From assembly GCF_900129635.1 (NCBI RefSeq), contig NZ_FSRB01000001.1:3015501-3079500 (forward strand): a stretch of DNA of 64,000 bases, read 5' to 3'. Below the pieces are notes generated by a model, which saw only the letters and a program-made list of their open reading frames with translations, was not told the origin of the DNA and made no database searches. This document shows, piece after piece, positions 9,085 to 17,959 of this stretch. The position numbers and the translations under genes are program-made. Origin of the DNA: Singulisphaera sp. GP187. Its GTDB lineage: Bacteria; Planctomycetota; Planctomycetia; Isosphaerales; Isosphaeraceae. How positions within the stretch are numbered: position 1 is the first letter of the stretch; every line of letters starts with the position of its first letter.

Positions 9085-10036
9085 GGCTATGCCGGAAAAC
9101 TGTCAGCCAGAGCACAGGCGTAGATAGCGTTGAATGAACGCCATCTTGATCATGCCACCAAAGTTCTTGGCCGTCTTCTCGAACCGCGAGAAGATTCGGC
9201 GACATTCCTTCAGCCAGCCGATCAGGCATTCCACGATGCTCCGACGACGATACAACGACTTGTCGAATTCCACCGGTCGGGCGGAACGATCTTCGTTCTC
9301 CTTCGACGGGATCACTGGCGTCATTCCCATTTCCAGCAAGTATTCATCGATCCACTCCGCCCGACACCCTTTGTCGCCGGCCAACGCGACGGGCCAGGCG
9401 ATCGGCTCACCGTCGCCATCGACCACATGCTCCTCGGCGTCCTCCAACAGCGGGACCAAGGCCGTCGCCTCGTGTGCCTGCCAGGGCGTCAGATGGAAAT
9501 CCAGGGGATGGCCATGACCGTCGCAGAGCAGATGGATCTTGGTCGAGAAGCCGCCGCGAGAACGTCCCAGGGCGTGATCCAAGGGCTCCTCGGGATCGTC
9601 GTCCTTGCCGCCCCCGCCGGCACATCGGGCGGCGCGAATCACTGTCCCGTCGATGCACCACAACTGGCGATCCACCAGGCCCACGTCGATGCCGGCAGCC
9701 CGCAGTCGATTGAGGATCGCGTCCAGCGTTCCGTCGTGGTTCCAGGTATCAAACAGGTCCCATACGGTTGCCCATGGGCCAAACTCAGCAGGCAGGTCGC
9801 GCCAGGGAGCACCGGTCCGGAGGATCCAGAAGATGCCATCAAGGATTTCACGTCGGTCCCTCCTGGGTCGACCCGTGCGAGCGGGTGGGGGGAAGAGGTG
9901 CTGAATGATCTCCCATTGCTGATCCGTGACCCGATGCCGCAACATCTTGACTGCCTCCTTGATGTGTATGCCCGCACACACAATTCTGGAAGGCAGGTCA
10001 ACTGACGGGGTTCAAAAGCGGTTTTCCGACATAGCC
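9085..10036 (-). mobile_element. IS5 family insertion sequence, apparently complete
   Basis: The ends are imperfect inverted repeats: GGCTATGCCGGAAAAC at 9085-9100 and its complement (GTTTTCCGACATAGCC) at 10021-10036. A TA dinucleotide flanks both sides (9083-9084 and 10037-10038), as expected of IS427-like IS5 members with 2-3 bp target duplications. Removing the IS restores the first bases of the palindromic repeat, CTAAATAG, so it landed at the outer edge of that repeat. Confidence 0.85.
9103..9945 (-). CDS. IS5 family transposase
   Basis: The 280-residue enzyme read from the ATG at 9945 starts MLRHRVTDQQWEIIQ, the usual opening of IS427-like transposases with the DUF4096-type N-terminal domain (GRPRRDRREILDGIFWILRTG). 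Catalytic residues are seen in CIDGTVIRA, ALAGDKGC and SIVECLIGWLKECRRI. A longer frame from 9981 exists, but the later start matches the family. The reading frame is intact and lies within matching terminal repeats, so the copy may still be active. Confidence 0.9.
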   Translation of the reverse strand: MLRHRVTDQQWEIIQHLFPPPARTGRPRRDRREILDGIFWILRTGAPWRDLPAEFGPWATVWDLFDTWNHDGTLDAILNRLRAAGIDVGLVDRQLWCIDGTVIRAARCAGGGGKDDDPEEPLDHALGRSRGGFSTKIHLLCDGHGHPLDFHLTPWQAHEATALVPLLEDAEEHVVDGDGEPIAWPVALAGDKGCRAEWIDEYLLEMGMTPVIPSKENEDRSARPVEFDKSLYRRRSIVECLIGWLKECRRIFSRFEKTAKNFGGMIKMAFIQRYLRLCSG

Positions 10037-10140
10037 TAAATAGCTCCTCGCAACGGGGAAAGTCCTACGGTCCAGCCTCTTACGGCAAGTGACGAAATTT
10101 CGTCACCCCGCTGCTTTCCCTGTTGCGAGGAGCTATTTAG
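10037..10140. repeat. Palindromic MITE-like repeat
   Basis: The outer arms TAAATAGCTCCTCGCAAC and GTTGCGAGGAGCTATTTA are perfect inverted repeats of about 18 bp, extended by GGGGAAAG/CTTTCCC. The centre holds a perfect 18-bp palindrome, GTGACGAAATTTCGTCAC (10089-10106). A second, partial copy in reverse orientation occupies 1-55. It has no coding capacity. It could be a MITE, a REP/BIME-like element or a structured RNA. Confidence 0.7.
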
Positions 10141-11014
10141 AAGAATAACAATACCTCCAGGACATTCAGAAGATGCCATTGAGGGTCGTAGGGTGGTCGT
10201 TCCATTGCTGGCCCCGCTTACCGTTGCTGTGTAGCGAGTCCTTGGTCAAGGAGAACTGCTCTTTCGCCGGTTCGTGGCGGCCTCTGTTTTCTGAGGAGCC
10301 TCCATCACAGCCATTTTGGGATTGTCAGATAGGACCAAGATCACGCTATTATTACACGTCAGAAGATCGCGCAATCGCTTCTGGTGCCGGCCCCGACGCA
10401 ATTCCAGTGGCGCGCCCCCTTTGGCACGTGTTCCGTCTCTACCTCGCGACCGAGCGGTTGCTCCTATCCGCCCGCTGAACCGATCGTGTCAGAGGGTAGT
10501 GGAACTCGCCGGTCGCTGTACCGCGGGCCTTCTTGCTGCTGATTCTTGCAACGAGGTTTATTCAGGAGTGCGATCGGCTGCATCGCGACCGCGGCCAGGC
10601 CTTCCGGACGCGAGCAAACCAACTTTGACGATCGCAATCTGGGCAACTCTCGATAAGAAGGAGAAGAGCAGCACGAGCTGCCGGTCGGTCGGCAGGATGA
10701 ACTCGCGCTTCGAGGCCATTGTCCAGGTCAGCGGGGAGCGCTATGATGAAGGACGGCCTGGGCAAAGGACAGGGTGCGTTGCGATACGGCGCGGGCGCCG
10801 ACTCGGGGGCCAGGACCGAAGTGGCGCGTCGCGATACCTTCCCGGTCTGTTGTATTCGCGATTGGCATGAAGGCGACGAATTGAAATAATCTGTTCAAGT
10901 GCGCCTTGTCTTCTCTTCCGAACCCAGTCTTCCCATTTCACGCGGAACCATGACAGGTTCACGGATAGTCGTTTGAACTTAAGACGATTTTGATTGAGAG
11001 AGGACGGCCGATAC
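10141..11014. other. Long intergenic stretch without a recognisable gene
   Basis: About 870 bp between the palindromic repeat and the exporter genes. Open frames up to 184 residues exist, but they are Arg/Ser/Pro-rich, lack plausible starts and match no family I know. It presumably holds the promoter of the polysaccharide locus; no confident -35/-10 pair was found. Confidence 0.5.
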
Positions 11015-12031
11015 GTGGAAGCAAATCACCTGGTGGGCTCACCGTCCCGGATCTCAGGGCTCAGTTCAGGAGGTCCGTCAGAGGATCCGTGGGCCGCCGC
11101 GCTGAGGGATCGAGACGTCACCCTCATCACCCCGCCGGGGCGATGGCGGCTGGTTAATTTCACAGAATTGATTGAACACTCCGAATTACTCTACTTCCTC
11201 ATCTGGCGCGATGTTAAGGTAAGGTACAAGCAAACCTTCCTGGGCGCCGCCTGGGCCGTGCTACAACCCGCACTCCTGATGGTCGTTTGCGTGACCGTTT
11301 TCGGACGAGCGAGAGGGGGTCCGACGGATGTGCCTTATCCCTTGTTCGTCTTCACGGGGCTGTTGGCCTGGACGTTCTTCGCCACAGCGGTCGCCGCTGC
11401 GGGTAACAGCGTTGTGAGCTCGGAGCGGTTGATCAGCAAGGTTTATTTCCCGCGGTTGGCAGTCCCGTTTGCTGCCGTGGGCGCTGCCATTGTCGACTCC
11501 ATCATCGCCTCGGTACTCTTGATTGCACTGCTGGTATACTATGGGATCGTCCCCGGTCTGATTGCGTTGCTCGCACCGGCGTTTTTCGCGATCCTCATCC
11601 TGGCCGCCCTGGGTGTGGGAACGCTCCTTGCGGCCCTGAACGTCGCCTACCGTGATTTCCGCTACGCCATCCCGTTTCTGATCCAGCTCTGGATGTTCGC
11701 AACTCCGACCGTCTACCTACAAGTCCAGGAAGTGGCCACTGAACGGCCAGCCATGACGTCCGCTCATCATGACCAGCACGAGGCTTTGATCACTGGTCGG
11801 AAGAAGGCACCGCTCGGGGAATCACGTGGCTTACTGAGACAAGTCTCGTTCCGTGTATTCAAGGCACTCAACCCTCTGGCCGGTCCGATCGCTGCGTTTC
11901 GCGCCTCGATTTTGGGAGGACCGGTGCCGTGGTTGAACCTCGCCACTTCATCGCTCGGCATCCTCTTGATTTTCTTGGGAGGATGCCTCTACTTTCGTAA
12001 AGTCGAGGATTCGTTCGCAGACGTGATTTGA
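11015..12031 (+). CDS. wzm: ABC-2 type polysaccharide exporter permease (Wzm-like)
   Basis: The GTG at 11015 is preferred to a TTG 21 bp upstream because GAGAGGA precedes it at good spacing; the product is then 338 residues. It begins with a cytoplasmic tail and the family feature LLYFLIWRDVKVRYKQTFLGAAWAVLQP, typical of Wzm/TagG/KpsM permeases. About six membrane segments follow, among them LLMVVCVTVF, LFVFTGLLAWTFF, AAIVDSIIASVLLIALLVYYGIV and the last pair near the C-terminus. An insertion between the fifth and sixth segments (about 235-285) is hydrophilic. With the next gene it should form the exporter that moves a finished undecaprenyl-linked glycan across the inner membrane. Confidence 0.9.
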   Translation: MEANHLVGSPSRISGLSSGGPSEDPWAAALRDRDVTLITPPGRWRLVNFTELIEHSELLYFLIWRDVKVRYKQTFLGAAWAVLQPALLMVVCVTVFGRARGGPTDVPYPLFVFTGLLAWTFFATAVAAAGNSVVSSERLISKVYFPRLAVPFAAVGAAIVDSIIASVLLIALLVYYGIVPGLIALLAPAFFAILILAALGVGTLLAALNVAYRDFRYAIPFLIQLWMFATPTVYLQVQEVATERPAMTSAHHDQHEALITGRKKAPLGESRGLLRQVSFRVFKALNPLAGPIAAFRASILGGPVPWLNLATSSLGILLIFLGGCLYFRKVEDSFADVI

Positions 12032-12051
12032 GACTTGCTTCCGGGGGAGAA

Positions 12052-13323
12052 ATGACTTTCGCAATTTGCGTCGAAGACCTGATGAAGCGATATACCATCG
12101 ACCGTGCGGGGGAGGGCCGTCGCTTCAATTATCGATCACTTCGCGATGTCGCGTCGAGACTCCCGTCCACGGCATGGGCCCGTCTGAGTAAATCCCCCCT
12201 TTCCAGCGGGACCGCTGACTTCTGGGCATTGAAGGGGGTGAGTTTTCAAGTGAAACCAGGCGAGGTGGTCGGGGTCATTGGTCGGAACGGCGCCGGCAAG
12301 TCGACCCTTCTGAAAGTCCTTTCCCGCGTCACCCGCCCGACCTCGGGTCGCGCCTACCTCAGAGGACGTGTCGGCAGCCTCCTTGAGGTCGGCACCGGGT
12401 TCCACCCCGAGTTGACTGGCCGGGAGAATATCTACTTGAATGGCTGTCTCCTAGGCCTGAGCAGGCGAAGGATTGCCCGCGAATTCGACCGAATCGTCGA
12501 TTTCGCTCAGGTTGAGCAGTTTCTCGACATGCCCGTGAAGCGCTACTCCAGCGGGATGTATCTGCGGCTCGCCTTTGCTGTTGCGGCGCACCTCGACGCT
12601 GAAATCCTCCTTGTCGACGAGGTTCTGGCGGTCGGGGATCTCGGATTCCAGAGAAAATGCCTCGGCCGGATCGGACAGGTCGCGCGCGAAGGCAGAACGA
12701 TCCTCCTGGTGAGCCACAATCTAGCCGCGGTACAGACGCTCTGCGACCGCTGCCTGGTGATCGATCGGGGAACCGCTTGCTTCGATGGTGACGTCTCCGG
12801 GGCACTTGCCGTCTACTCGGAGATGCTCGCGTTGCAGAGCGTGGAGGATCTTGTCTCACGATCCGACCGTTCCGGGAGAGGGGATGCCCGCGTCGAGGCC
12901 CTCAAGGTCGGTCCTGTGGGATGGGAAGGGGACGGCATCGTTTCCATGGGCGAGGGATTGCGGTTCGTGCTGACGATCCGCTGTCGCCGAGCGTTGCGGA
13001 GGCCGCAAATCCAGATCTCAATCTCGAACCAGTCGGGACAACGATTATTTCGGCTCACGACTGGGGATCAAAATGTGTGGTTCGATGGGATGCAGGGCCT
13101 ATCCGAGGTTGTCTGCGAGACACTGCATGCCCCACTCTTGCCCGGGGTCTACCTGACCACCATTGCGGTATCCGACCTTGAGGGCCCCCAGGACCTCGTC
13201 GAAGGGGCGACGACATTCGAGATACTGCCCTCGGACATCTTCGGGACAGGACGGATCCCCAAGGGTCCCGGCGACCTGATCTATGTCGGGTCGAGGTGGT
13301 CGACCTCGGGGCGGCCCTCGTAA
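12052..13323 (+). CDS. wzt: ABC exporter ATPase with C-terminal glycan-binding domain (Wzt-like)
   Basis: The ATG at 12052 is chosen over an upstream TTG because GGGGGAG sits right before it; it lies 20 bp after the permease stop. The 423-residue protein has Walker A GRNGAGKS (about 77-84), Q-loop region, signature YSSGMYLRLAFA, Walker B ILLVDEVLAVGD and the H-loop SHN. The last 150 residues form a separate beta-rich domain (from about RVEALKVGPVGWEG), matching the Wzt carbohydrate-binding extension that recognises the terminally modified glycan in O-antigen exporters. This implies a capped polymer as substrate. Transcription with the permease is certain from spacing. Confidence 0.92.
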   Translation: MTFAICVEDLMKRYTIDRAGEGRRFNYRSLRDVASRLPSTAWARLSKSPLSSGTADFWALKGVSFQVKPGEVVGVIGRNGAGKSTLLKVLSRVTRPTSGRAYLRGRVGSLLEVGTGFHPELTGRENIYLNGCLLGLSRRRIAREFDRIVDFAQVEQFLDMPVKRYSSGMYLRLAFAVAAHLDAEILLVDEVLAVGDLGFQRKCLGRIGQVAREGRTILLVSHNLAAVQTLCDRCLVIDRGTACFDGDVSGALAVYSEMLALQSVEDLVSRSDRSGRGDARVEALKVGPVGWEGDGIVSMGEGLRFVLTIRCRRALRRPQIQISISNQSGQRLFRLTTGDQNVWFDGMQGLSEVVCETLHAPLLPGVYLTTIAVSDLEGPQDLVEGATTFEILPSDIFGTGRIPKGPGDLIYVGSRWSTSGRPS

Positions 13324-13334
13324 TTCCGAGGGCC
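13313..13334 (+). terminator. Hairpin overlapping the end of wzt
   Basis: GGCCCTCG and CGAGGGCC form a perfect 8-bp stem with a 6-nt loop, spanning the stop codon of the ATPase gene. No T-tract follows, so it is either a weak terminator or an RNA-stability element. Confidence 0.45.
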
Positions 13335-13887
13335 ATCGGAATGGCTCCCGGCCGACACCCGCAGGAAAGGACGGCCCGAGTGGGCAGACGGGCATGAAAA
13401 GTTCGGCCTCGCCGGCTCCTTCGTCGCGGATCGGCCGCGCGCCGATTCAGCGAGCGCGACCGCGGCGAACGATCTACAAATTTATCATAATTTCGTTATT
13501 TGTCCCCAACACCTGCAAGATCTCGGTGATTCCCTTCACTCGGCAGCTTCGAAGTCCATTGACTCCCTCGACTCGGTGCCGATTGGTAGTTGCTGCCCTG
13601 AGGCGCCATCGTGGATCGGCAGTCTCTCGCCTCCTCCGGTCATCTCCGAAGAGATCGGTTGCGTCGGCCGCACTGCACTTCCCCAAGCTAGTCCCTACCT
13701 TCCTGCATCGGGGAGAGTTCGGTACAATTTTACCTGAAGACAACCTCATTCACCTGTGCTTCTACATGTGCCGGGACTCGCGGCACGGGAGCGAGATGGG
13801 GCCAGTTTCCGCTAGCGGCTGCTGATCGGCCTCTCGCGGCTGAACAGACGTCCGCTCGGCCGTGGCGACGTGCAGGAGTAAAGACCG
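13335..13887. other. Intergenic region, no gene recognised
   Basis: About 550 bp between the exporter and the first glycosyltransferase, with AT-rich patches (for example around 13475-13505). No open frame has family character. It likely contains a promoter for the downstream glycosyltransferase. Confidence 0.5.
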
Positions 13888-15033
13888 ATGCGTGTCCTTC
13901 ATGTTGTAGGAAAAATGCACCGGGGTGGTGTCGAGACCTGGCTGATGCACCTCCTGAGAGGCTGCGATTGTCGAATCAAGTTCGACTTTCTTGTCCATAC
14001 AGATATGGCTTGTGAATATGACGATGAGATACGTTCCCTGGGGGCCCGGCTCATCCCTTGTGTCCATCCACGAATCAATCCTTTCGGGTATACGCACAAC
14101 CTATGGCGGATCCTGCAATCCGAAGGCCCCTACGACGTTGTCCACTGTCACCTGCGAGAATTCAGCGGGTGGGTGCTGACGGTCGCATCCTGGGCGGGGG
14201 TGCCCGTCCGCGTGGCCCATTGCCATAATGATCTGGTGCGTTATTATCGTCGGAATCTTTACGGAAGGATTAGATGCCTTGCGATGATTCGTTTGGTTGA
14301 TCGTCACGCGACGCTGGGCTTGGCGGCCAGTCAAGAGGCGGCCGCATCTCTTTACGGGGCGAGTTGGCGGCGCGACCCGCGATGGCGCGTGCTCCACTGC
14401 GGCGTCGATCTGACGCCCTTCCGGGGGGATCAAACCCATCGGACCGTCGTCCGCTCTGAACTGGGTATCCCGACCGACGCATTCGTCGTCGGCCACGTTG
14501 GACGCTTCGTACGACAGAAGAACCACAACCTTCTAATCGAGATTGCAGCTGAACTGGTCCGACGTGCGCCCGGCTTTCGGTTGCTACTTGTCGGCGAGGG
14601 TGAGCTTCGCCCAGAGATCGAGGCAAAGGTTGCCGATCTCGGCCTGTCGCGATGGGTCATCTTCGCAGGATCGAGAGCTGATGTGCCGCGATTGATGAGA
14701 GGCGCGATGGATGTTTTTGTGCTGCCCTCTTGGTGGGAGGGATTGCCGCTGGTGGGGATTGAGGCTCAGGCGGCCGGTCTTCCCCTTCTGATATCCGACT
14801 GCCTGACCCTGGAGCTGGACATCGTGCCGGACCTGGTGCGGCGGATTTCACTCGCGGCGGCGGCTTCGACCTGGGCGGAGGCGATCCTCGCCGCGAGAGA
14901 CGGCAAGACTCAAGTCGCACAACACAAATCATTTCAGCAGGTTTTCGATTCCGAATTTAATATTACAAGATGCACTTCAGAAGTCCTAGCATTGTATGAT
15001 TCATTGGAAGGACGACCCATTTGTCGGGCGTAA
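13888..15033 (+). CDS. GT4 glycosyltransferase (EpsF-like)
   Basis: The 381-residue GT-B fold enzyme starts MRVLHVVGKMHRGGVETWLMHLLR, the usual N-terminus of EpsF/WbaZ-type enzymes, with the acceptor-domain motif DVVHCHLREFSGWVLTVA. The donor domain has VGHVGRFVRQKNHNLLIE, LLLVGEGELRPEIEAKV and the E-x7-E region in LPSWWEGLPLVGIEAQAAGLP. Such enzymes add a sugar from an NDP-sugar to a lipid-linked glycan at the inner membrane. It is flanked by long intergenic gaps on both sides, so it may be separately transcribed. The sugar cannot be deduced. Confidence 0.9.
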   Translation: MRVLHVVGKMHRGGVETWLMHLLRGCDCRIKFDFLVHTDMACEYDDEIRSLGARLIPCVHPRINPFGYTHNLWRILQSEGPYDVVHCHLREFSGWVLTVASWAGVPVRVAHCHNDLVRYYRRNLYGRIRCLAMIRLVDRHATLGLAASQEAAASLYGASWRRDPRWRVLHCGVDLTPFRGDQTHRTVVRSELGIPTDAFVVGHVGRFVRQKNHNLLIEIAAELVRRAPGFRLLLVGEGELRPEIEAKVADLGLSRWVIFAGSRADVPRLMRGAMDVFVLPSWWEGLPLVGIEAQAAGLPLLISDCLTLELDIVPDLVRRISLAAAASTWAEAILAARDGKTQVAQHKSFQQVFDSEFNITRCTSEVLALYDSLEGRPICRA

Positions 15034-15541
15034 ACCTCCCACCATGGGGATCATCCGTCAGGTCTTGCGTCGTGCAAGAGTCGACGAGTCGGTGAATCCG
15101 GTGGGTCTGGGTTGCACGGATTTCGCACCTTGGGATCCACGCTCCGCTCGAGGGTTGCGGCACGGATCGAGGCCAATCTGTGGCAACTGAGACTACATCG
15201 TTTCGAGGCACGGGTACTTCTTATTTGAGGAGAGGCCCGGGCCAGGCTCGAGCATCAGATCCGGAGGTCTCTCGCCGTCGATGCACCCGTTCCCGAAGGG
15301 CGTGGAGCGGTCCGCCCGCTCACGGGTTTCGACCCAGCCGAGCGGTTCGGGCTCGTAATCGAGCGGGCGACCCCCGTAATGCACCGCTCGAGGTCCCTGG
15401 TGCGCACCGCGACCATCTTCAACTTCAACTGCTTTCTTATTTTGGAATTGCCTTCACGAACAAAACAGGAGAGGATTTGCTTTTCCTTTTCTCGGAATAT
15501 TCGAGAAAGAGCGATCCTCCCGTATTCTGAGGACATCATCG
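15034..15541. other. Intergenic region, no gene recognised
   Basis: About 510 bp without a convincing gene. A GAGGA element near 15530 serves the next gene. The composition is mixed, and antisense frames carry no motif. Confidence 0.5.
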
Positions 15542-17920
15542 ATGGGAGCGCTGATCCAAAGCGGTCTCCGCAGACTGATCCGGATGGCAAACTCCAACAC
15601 GGCCGGCTTCCGTTCTCCGTTGACCGTGGGGGTCATCGGCTGCGGGGCGGCCGGTTCGAATCATCTGCTTGGCTACGAGGAGAGCGGCCGCGCGCGAGTC
15701 ATCGCCGTGAGCGATCGTGTCCCGACCGTCCTCTCCAAGGCCCTCGATGAACGACCCTGGCTGCGCGGCTTTCAGAATTATCGGCGAATGCTTGAAAGAG
15801 CAAGACCGGAGGTCGTTAGCATCTGCACATGGCCCGATTCTCATGCTGACTTAGTCGAAGACGCTGCGGCTTCGGGGGTTAAGGGAATCCTGTGCGAGAA
15901 GCCGCTGGCCGTGCAGATGCCCGAGATTCGGCGGGTAGAGTCGATCTGCCGGGCTCATGGGATCAAGCTGGGAATTGGGCACCAATATCGCTTCAACTCG
16001 CTGTTTATCGCGGCTGCGGATCTCATTCGGGCTGGTCGCATCGGCCGCGTCACCCTGGTCCGGGGCTGCATAAAGAGCACGGTGGGCAATAACGGCCCCC
16101 ATCTCGTGGATTCGGTGCGGTTCCTCCTGGGCGATCCAACGGCCTTGTGGGTGGCGTGCCGCTGTTGGAGGGAGCGAGGGGGATTCGATCACGGCCTCCC
16201 CGCAGAGGACAGCGCTACTGGATCCATCGAGTTCGACGGGGGGGTTCGCTTCGAATTCCAGGTGGGAGACTTATCCCCGACCTTTTTCGCGATCACAATC
16301 GAAGGAACGGGCGGAATCATAGAATTGACCCCCGAGAAACTCAAAGTGACCGGGGACAAACGGACGATCCGACAATCCCCCGGTTCCTCGGGCAGGCGCA
16401 GGCAATTCCGGGAGTTCCTTCGCTGGGTGCAGGGGCGGCAAGGCACCTACTCCGCCGCAATCGAGCCCGGTGCCACGGCGGCGGAACTCGTTCTCGCACT
16501 GTACGAGTCCTCGAGGAAGGGCGGCGATCGCGTCGACTTGCCCCTGGGGAGCGAAGGTGACGTCATCCGACAGCACTTTCCCGGATCCTCGTCCAGGCAG
16601 GCTGGAGGGGTCGCCCTCGTAAACTTCGAGGCTCCGTTCGAGAATGATGAGCACGGGCAGCTTGCGCTGAACGGCGGCCCGAGGACCATGTCCCGTCAGT
16701 ATTCCCTGGCACCGACGGTCGGGATTCGTGAATTGCTGAACCTGACGATCGTCGTCGCTTCCCGTCGCTTGAATCGGCTCGGCGGCCACATGGTCCCCGC
16801 ACTCGAGCGGAAATTCGCCACATGGTATGGCAGCCCCTTTGCCGTCGCGTCGGCCTCCGGCACCGCGGCCATCCACGTCGCCCTCGGCGCCCTCGATCTT
16901 GATCCTGGGGACGAGGTCATTACGACCCCCCTGACGGACATGGGGACGGTCATCCCAATCCTTGCTGCCAACTGCCTGCCGGTCTTCGCCGACGTCGACC
17001 CAAAGACGGGGAACGTGACGGCCGAGACCATTGGCGCGCGCATCTCGCCCCGCACCAAGGCCGTCATTCTGGTCCACTTCTTCGGTCGTCCGGCCGATCT
17101 GGACCCCCTGTGTGAATTGCTCCAGGCAAAGAGGATCCCCCTCATCGAAGATTGTTCTCAAGCCCATGGGGCCACGTACAGGGGCAGGAAGGTGGGGACG
17201 TTCGGGGACTTCGGCTGCTTCAGTCTCCAGCAGTCCAAGCAGATGACCTGTGGAGAGGGTGGGTTGACCTTGGTGAATCGCACCGATTTGGTGACTCGTG
17301 CCGCGATGTTCGCCGACAAGGGTTGGGACCGCACGCAAGGCGACAGGCGACATCCTTTCCTGGGGATGAATTATCGAATGACCGAACTCCAGGCGGCCGT
17401 GGCCCTGGCCCAACTGGGCAAGCTCAAGGATTCGCTGGATGCACGACGCCGAGCGGCAGATGGTCTCACGCGACTGCTCGGGGCGATCTCGGGTATCCTC
17501 CCGCCCGTGGCGCAAGGTGATACGATCGACTCATGGTTGGTCTATCCGTTCGGCATTGATGAAGAGGGCCTGGGCGTAAGCGCCGACGAGTTCTGTACCG
17601 CGCTCCGGGTCGAGGGTGTCCGCGTCTCGAGGGAATACCTCACGCGACCTCTCTTCGAGCACGAGGTCATCAAATGCCAGAGGACTTACGGGACAAGCCG
17701 TTATCCCTTCAGTGCGTTTCCCTACCAGGCTCCCGCCGCGGATGAATTCCCCGGCCTCAAGGAATACGTCCGGAGCCTCATGTACCTGGAATGGGGTCCG
17801 CGGGTCTGCGTTCACCACACCTCCTCGATCGCGCGTGCCATCGGCAAGGTGGCTCGCCTACTAGCGCATGGCCGGGGGACGCGGCCCCACCTCAAGGACA
17901 GCTTGACGGGTTCGATCTAG
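15542..17920 (+). CDS. Gfo/Idh/MocA dehydrogenase fused to DegT/DnrJ/EryC1/StrS aminotransferase
   Basis: The 792-residue protein joins two enzymes. Residues about 25-365 are an NAD(P)-dependent sugar dehydrogenase: Rossmann motif GVIGCGAAGSNH, CEKPLAV (the EKP motif) and GPHLVDSVRFLLGD with the usual His. Residues about 400-780 are a PLP sugar aminotransferase: ASASGTAAIHVAL, LIEDCSQAHGA, the Schiff-base Lys566 in SLQQSKQMTCGEGG, and MNYRMTELQAA. In pathways such as WlbA/WlbE the dehydrogenase makes a 3-keto sugar that the aminotransferase converts to an amino sugar; fusion would channel the keto intermediate. No frame break or internal start was seen. The next gene is an acetyltransferase, completing the logic of an acylamino sugar. 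The exact substrate is unknown. Confidence 0.9.
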   Translation: MGALIQSGLRRLIRMANSNTAGFRSPLTVGVIGCGAAGSNHLLGYEESGRARVIAVSDRVPTVLSKALDERPWLRGFQNYRRMLERARPEVVSICTWPDSHADLVEDAAASGVKGILCEKPLAVQMPEIRRVESICRAHGIKLGIGHQYRFNSLFIAAADLIRAGRIGRVTLVRGCIKSTVGNNGPHLVDSVRFLLGDPTALWVACRCWRERGGFDHGLPAEDSATGSIEFDGGVRFEFQVGDLSPTFFAITIEGTGGIIELTPEKLKVTGDKRTIRQSPGSSGRRRQFREFLRWVQGRQGTYSAAIEPGATAAELVLALYESSRKGGDRVDLPLGSEGDVIRQHFPGSSSRQAGGVALVNFEAPFENDEHGQLALNGGPRTMSRQYSLAPTVGIRELLNLTIVVASRRLNRLGGHMVPALERKFATWYGSPFAVASASGTAAIHVALGALDLDPGDEVITTPLTDMGTVIPILAANCLPVFADVDPKTGNVTAETIGARISPRTKAVILVHFFGRPADLDPLCELLQAKRIPLIEDCSQAHGATYRGRKVGTFGDFGCFSLQQSKQMTCGEGGLTLVNRTDLVTRAAMFADKGWDRTQGDRRHPFLGMNYRMTELQAAVALAQLGKLKDSLDARRRAADGLTRLLGAISGILPPVAQGDTIDSWLVYPFGIDEEGLGVSADEFCTALRVEGVRVSREYLTRPLFEHEVIKCQRTYGTSRYPFSAFPYQAPAADEFPGLKEYVRSLMYLEWGPRVCVHHTSSIARAIGKVARLLAHGRGTRPHLKDSLTGSI

Positions 17921-17959
17921 AGATGCCCGGAGTCGTCTCTCAAGCATGATTGGTCGCTT

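Noticed and set aside
16271..17515. A 414-codon minus-strand frame
   Set aside because: It is opposite the fused dehydrogenase-aminotransferase and carries no recognisable motif.
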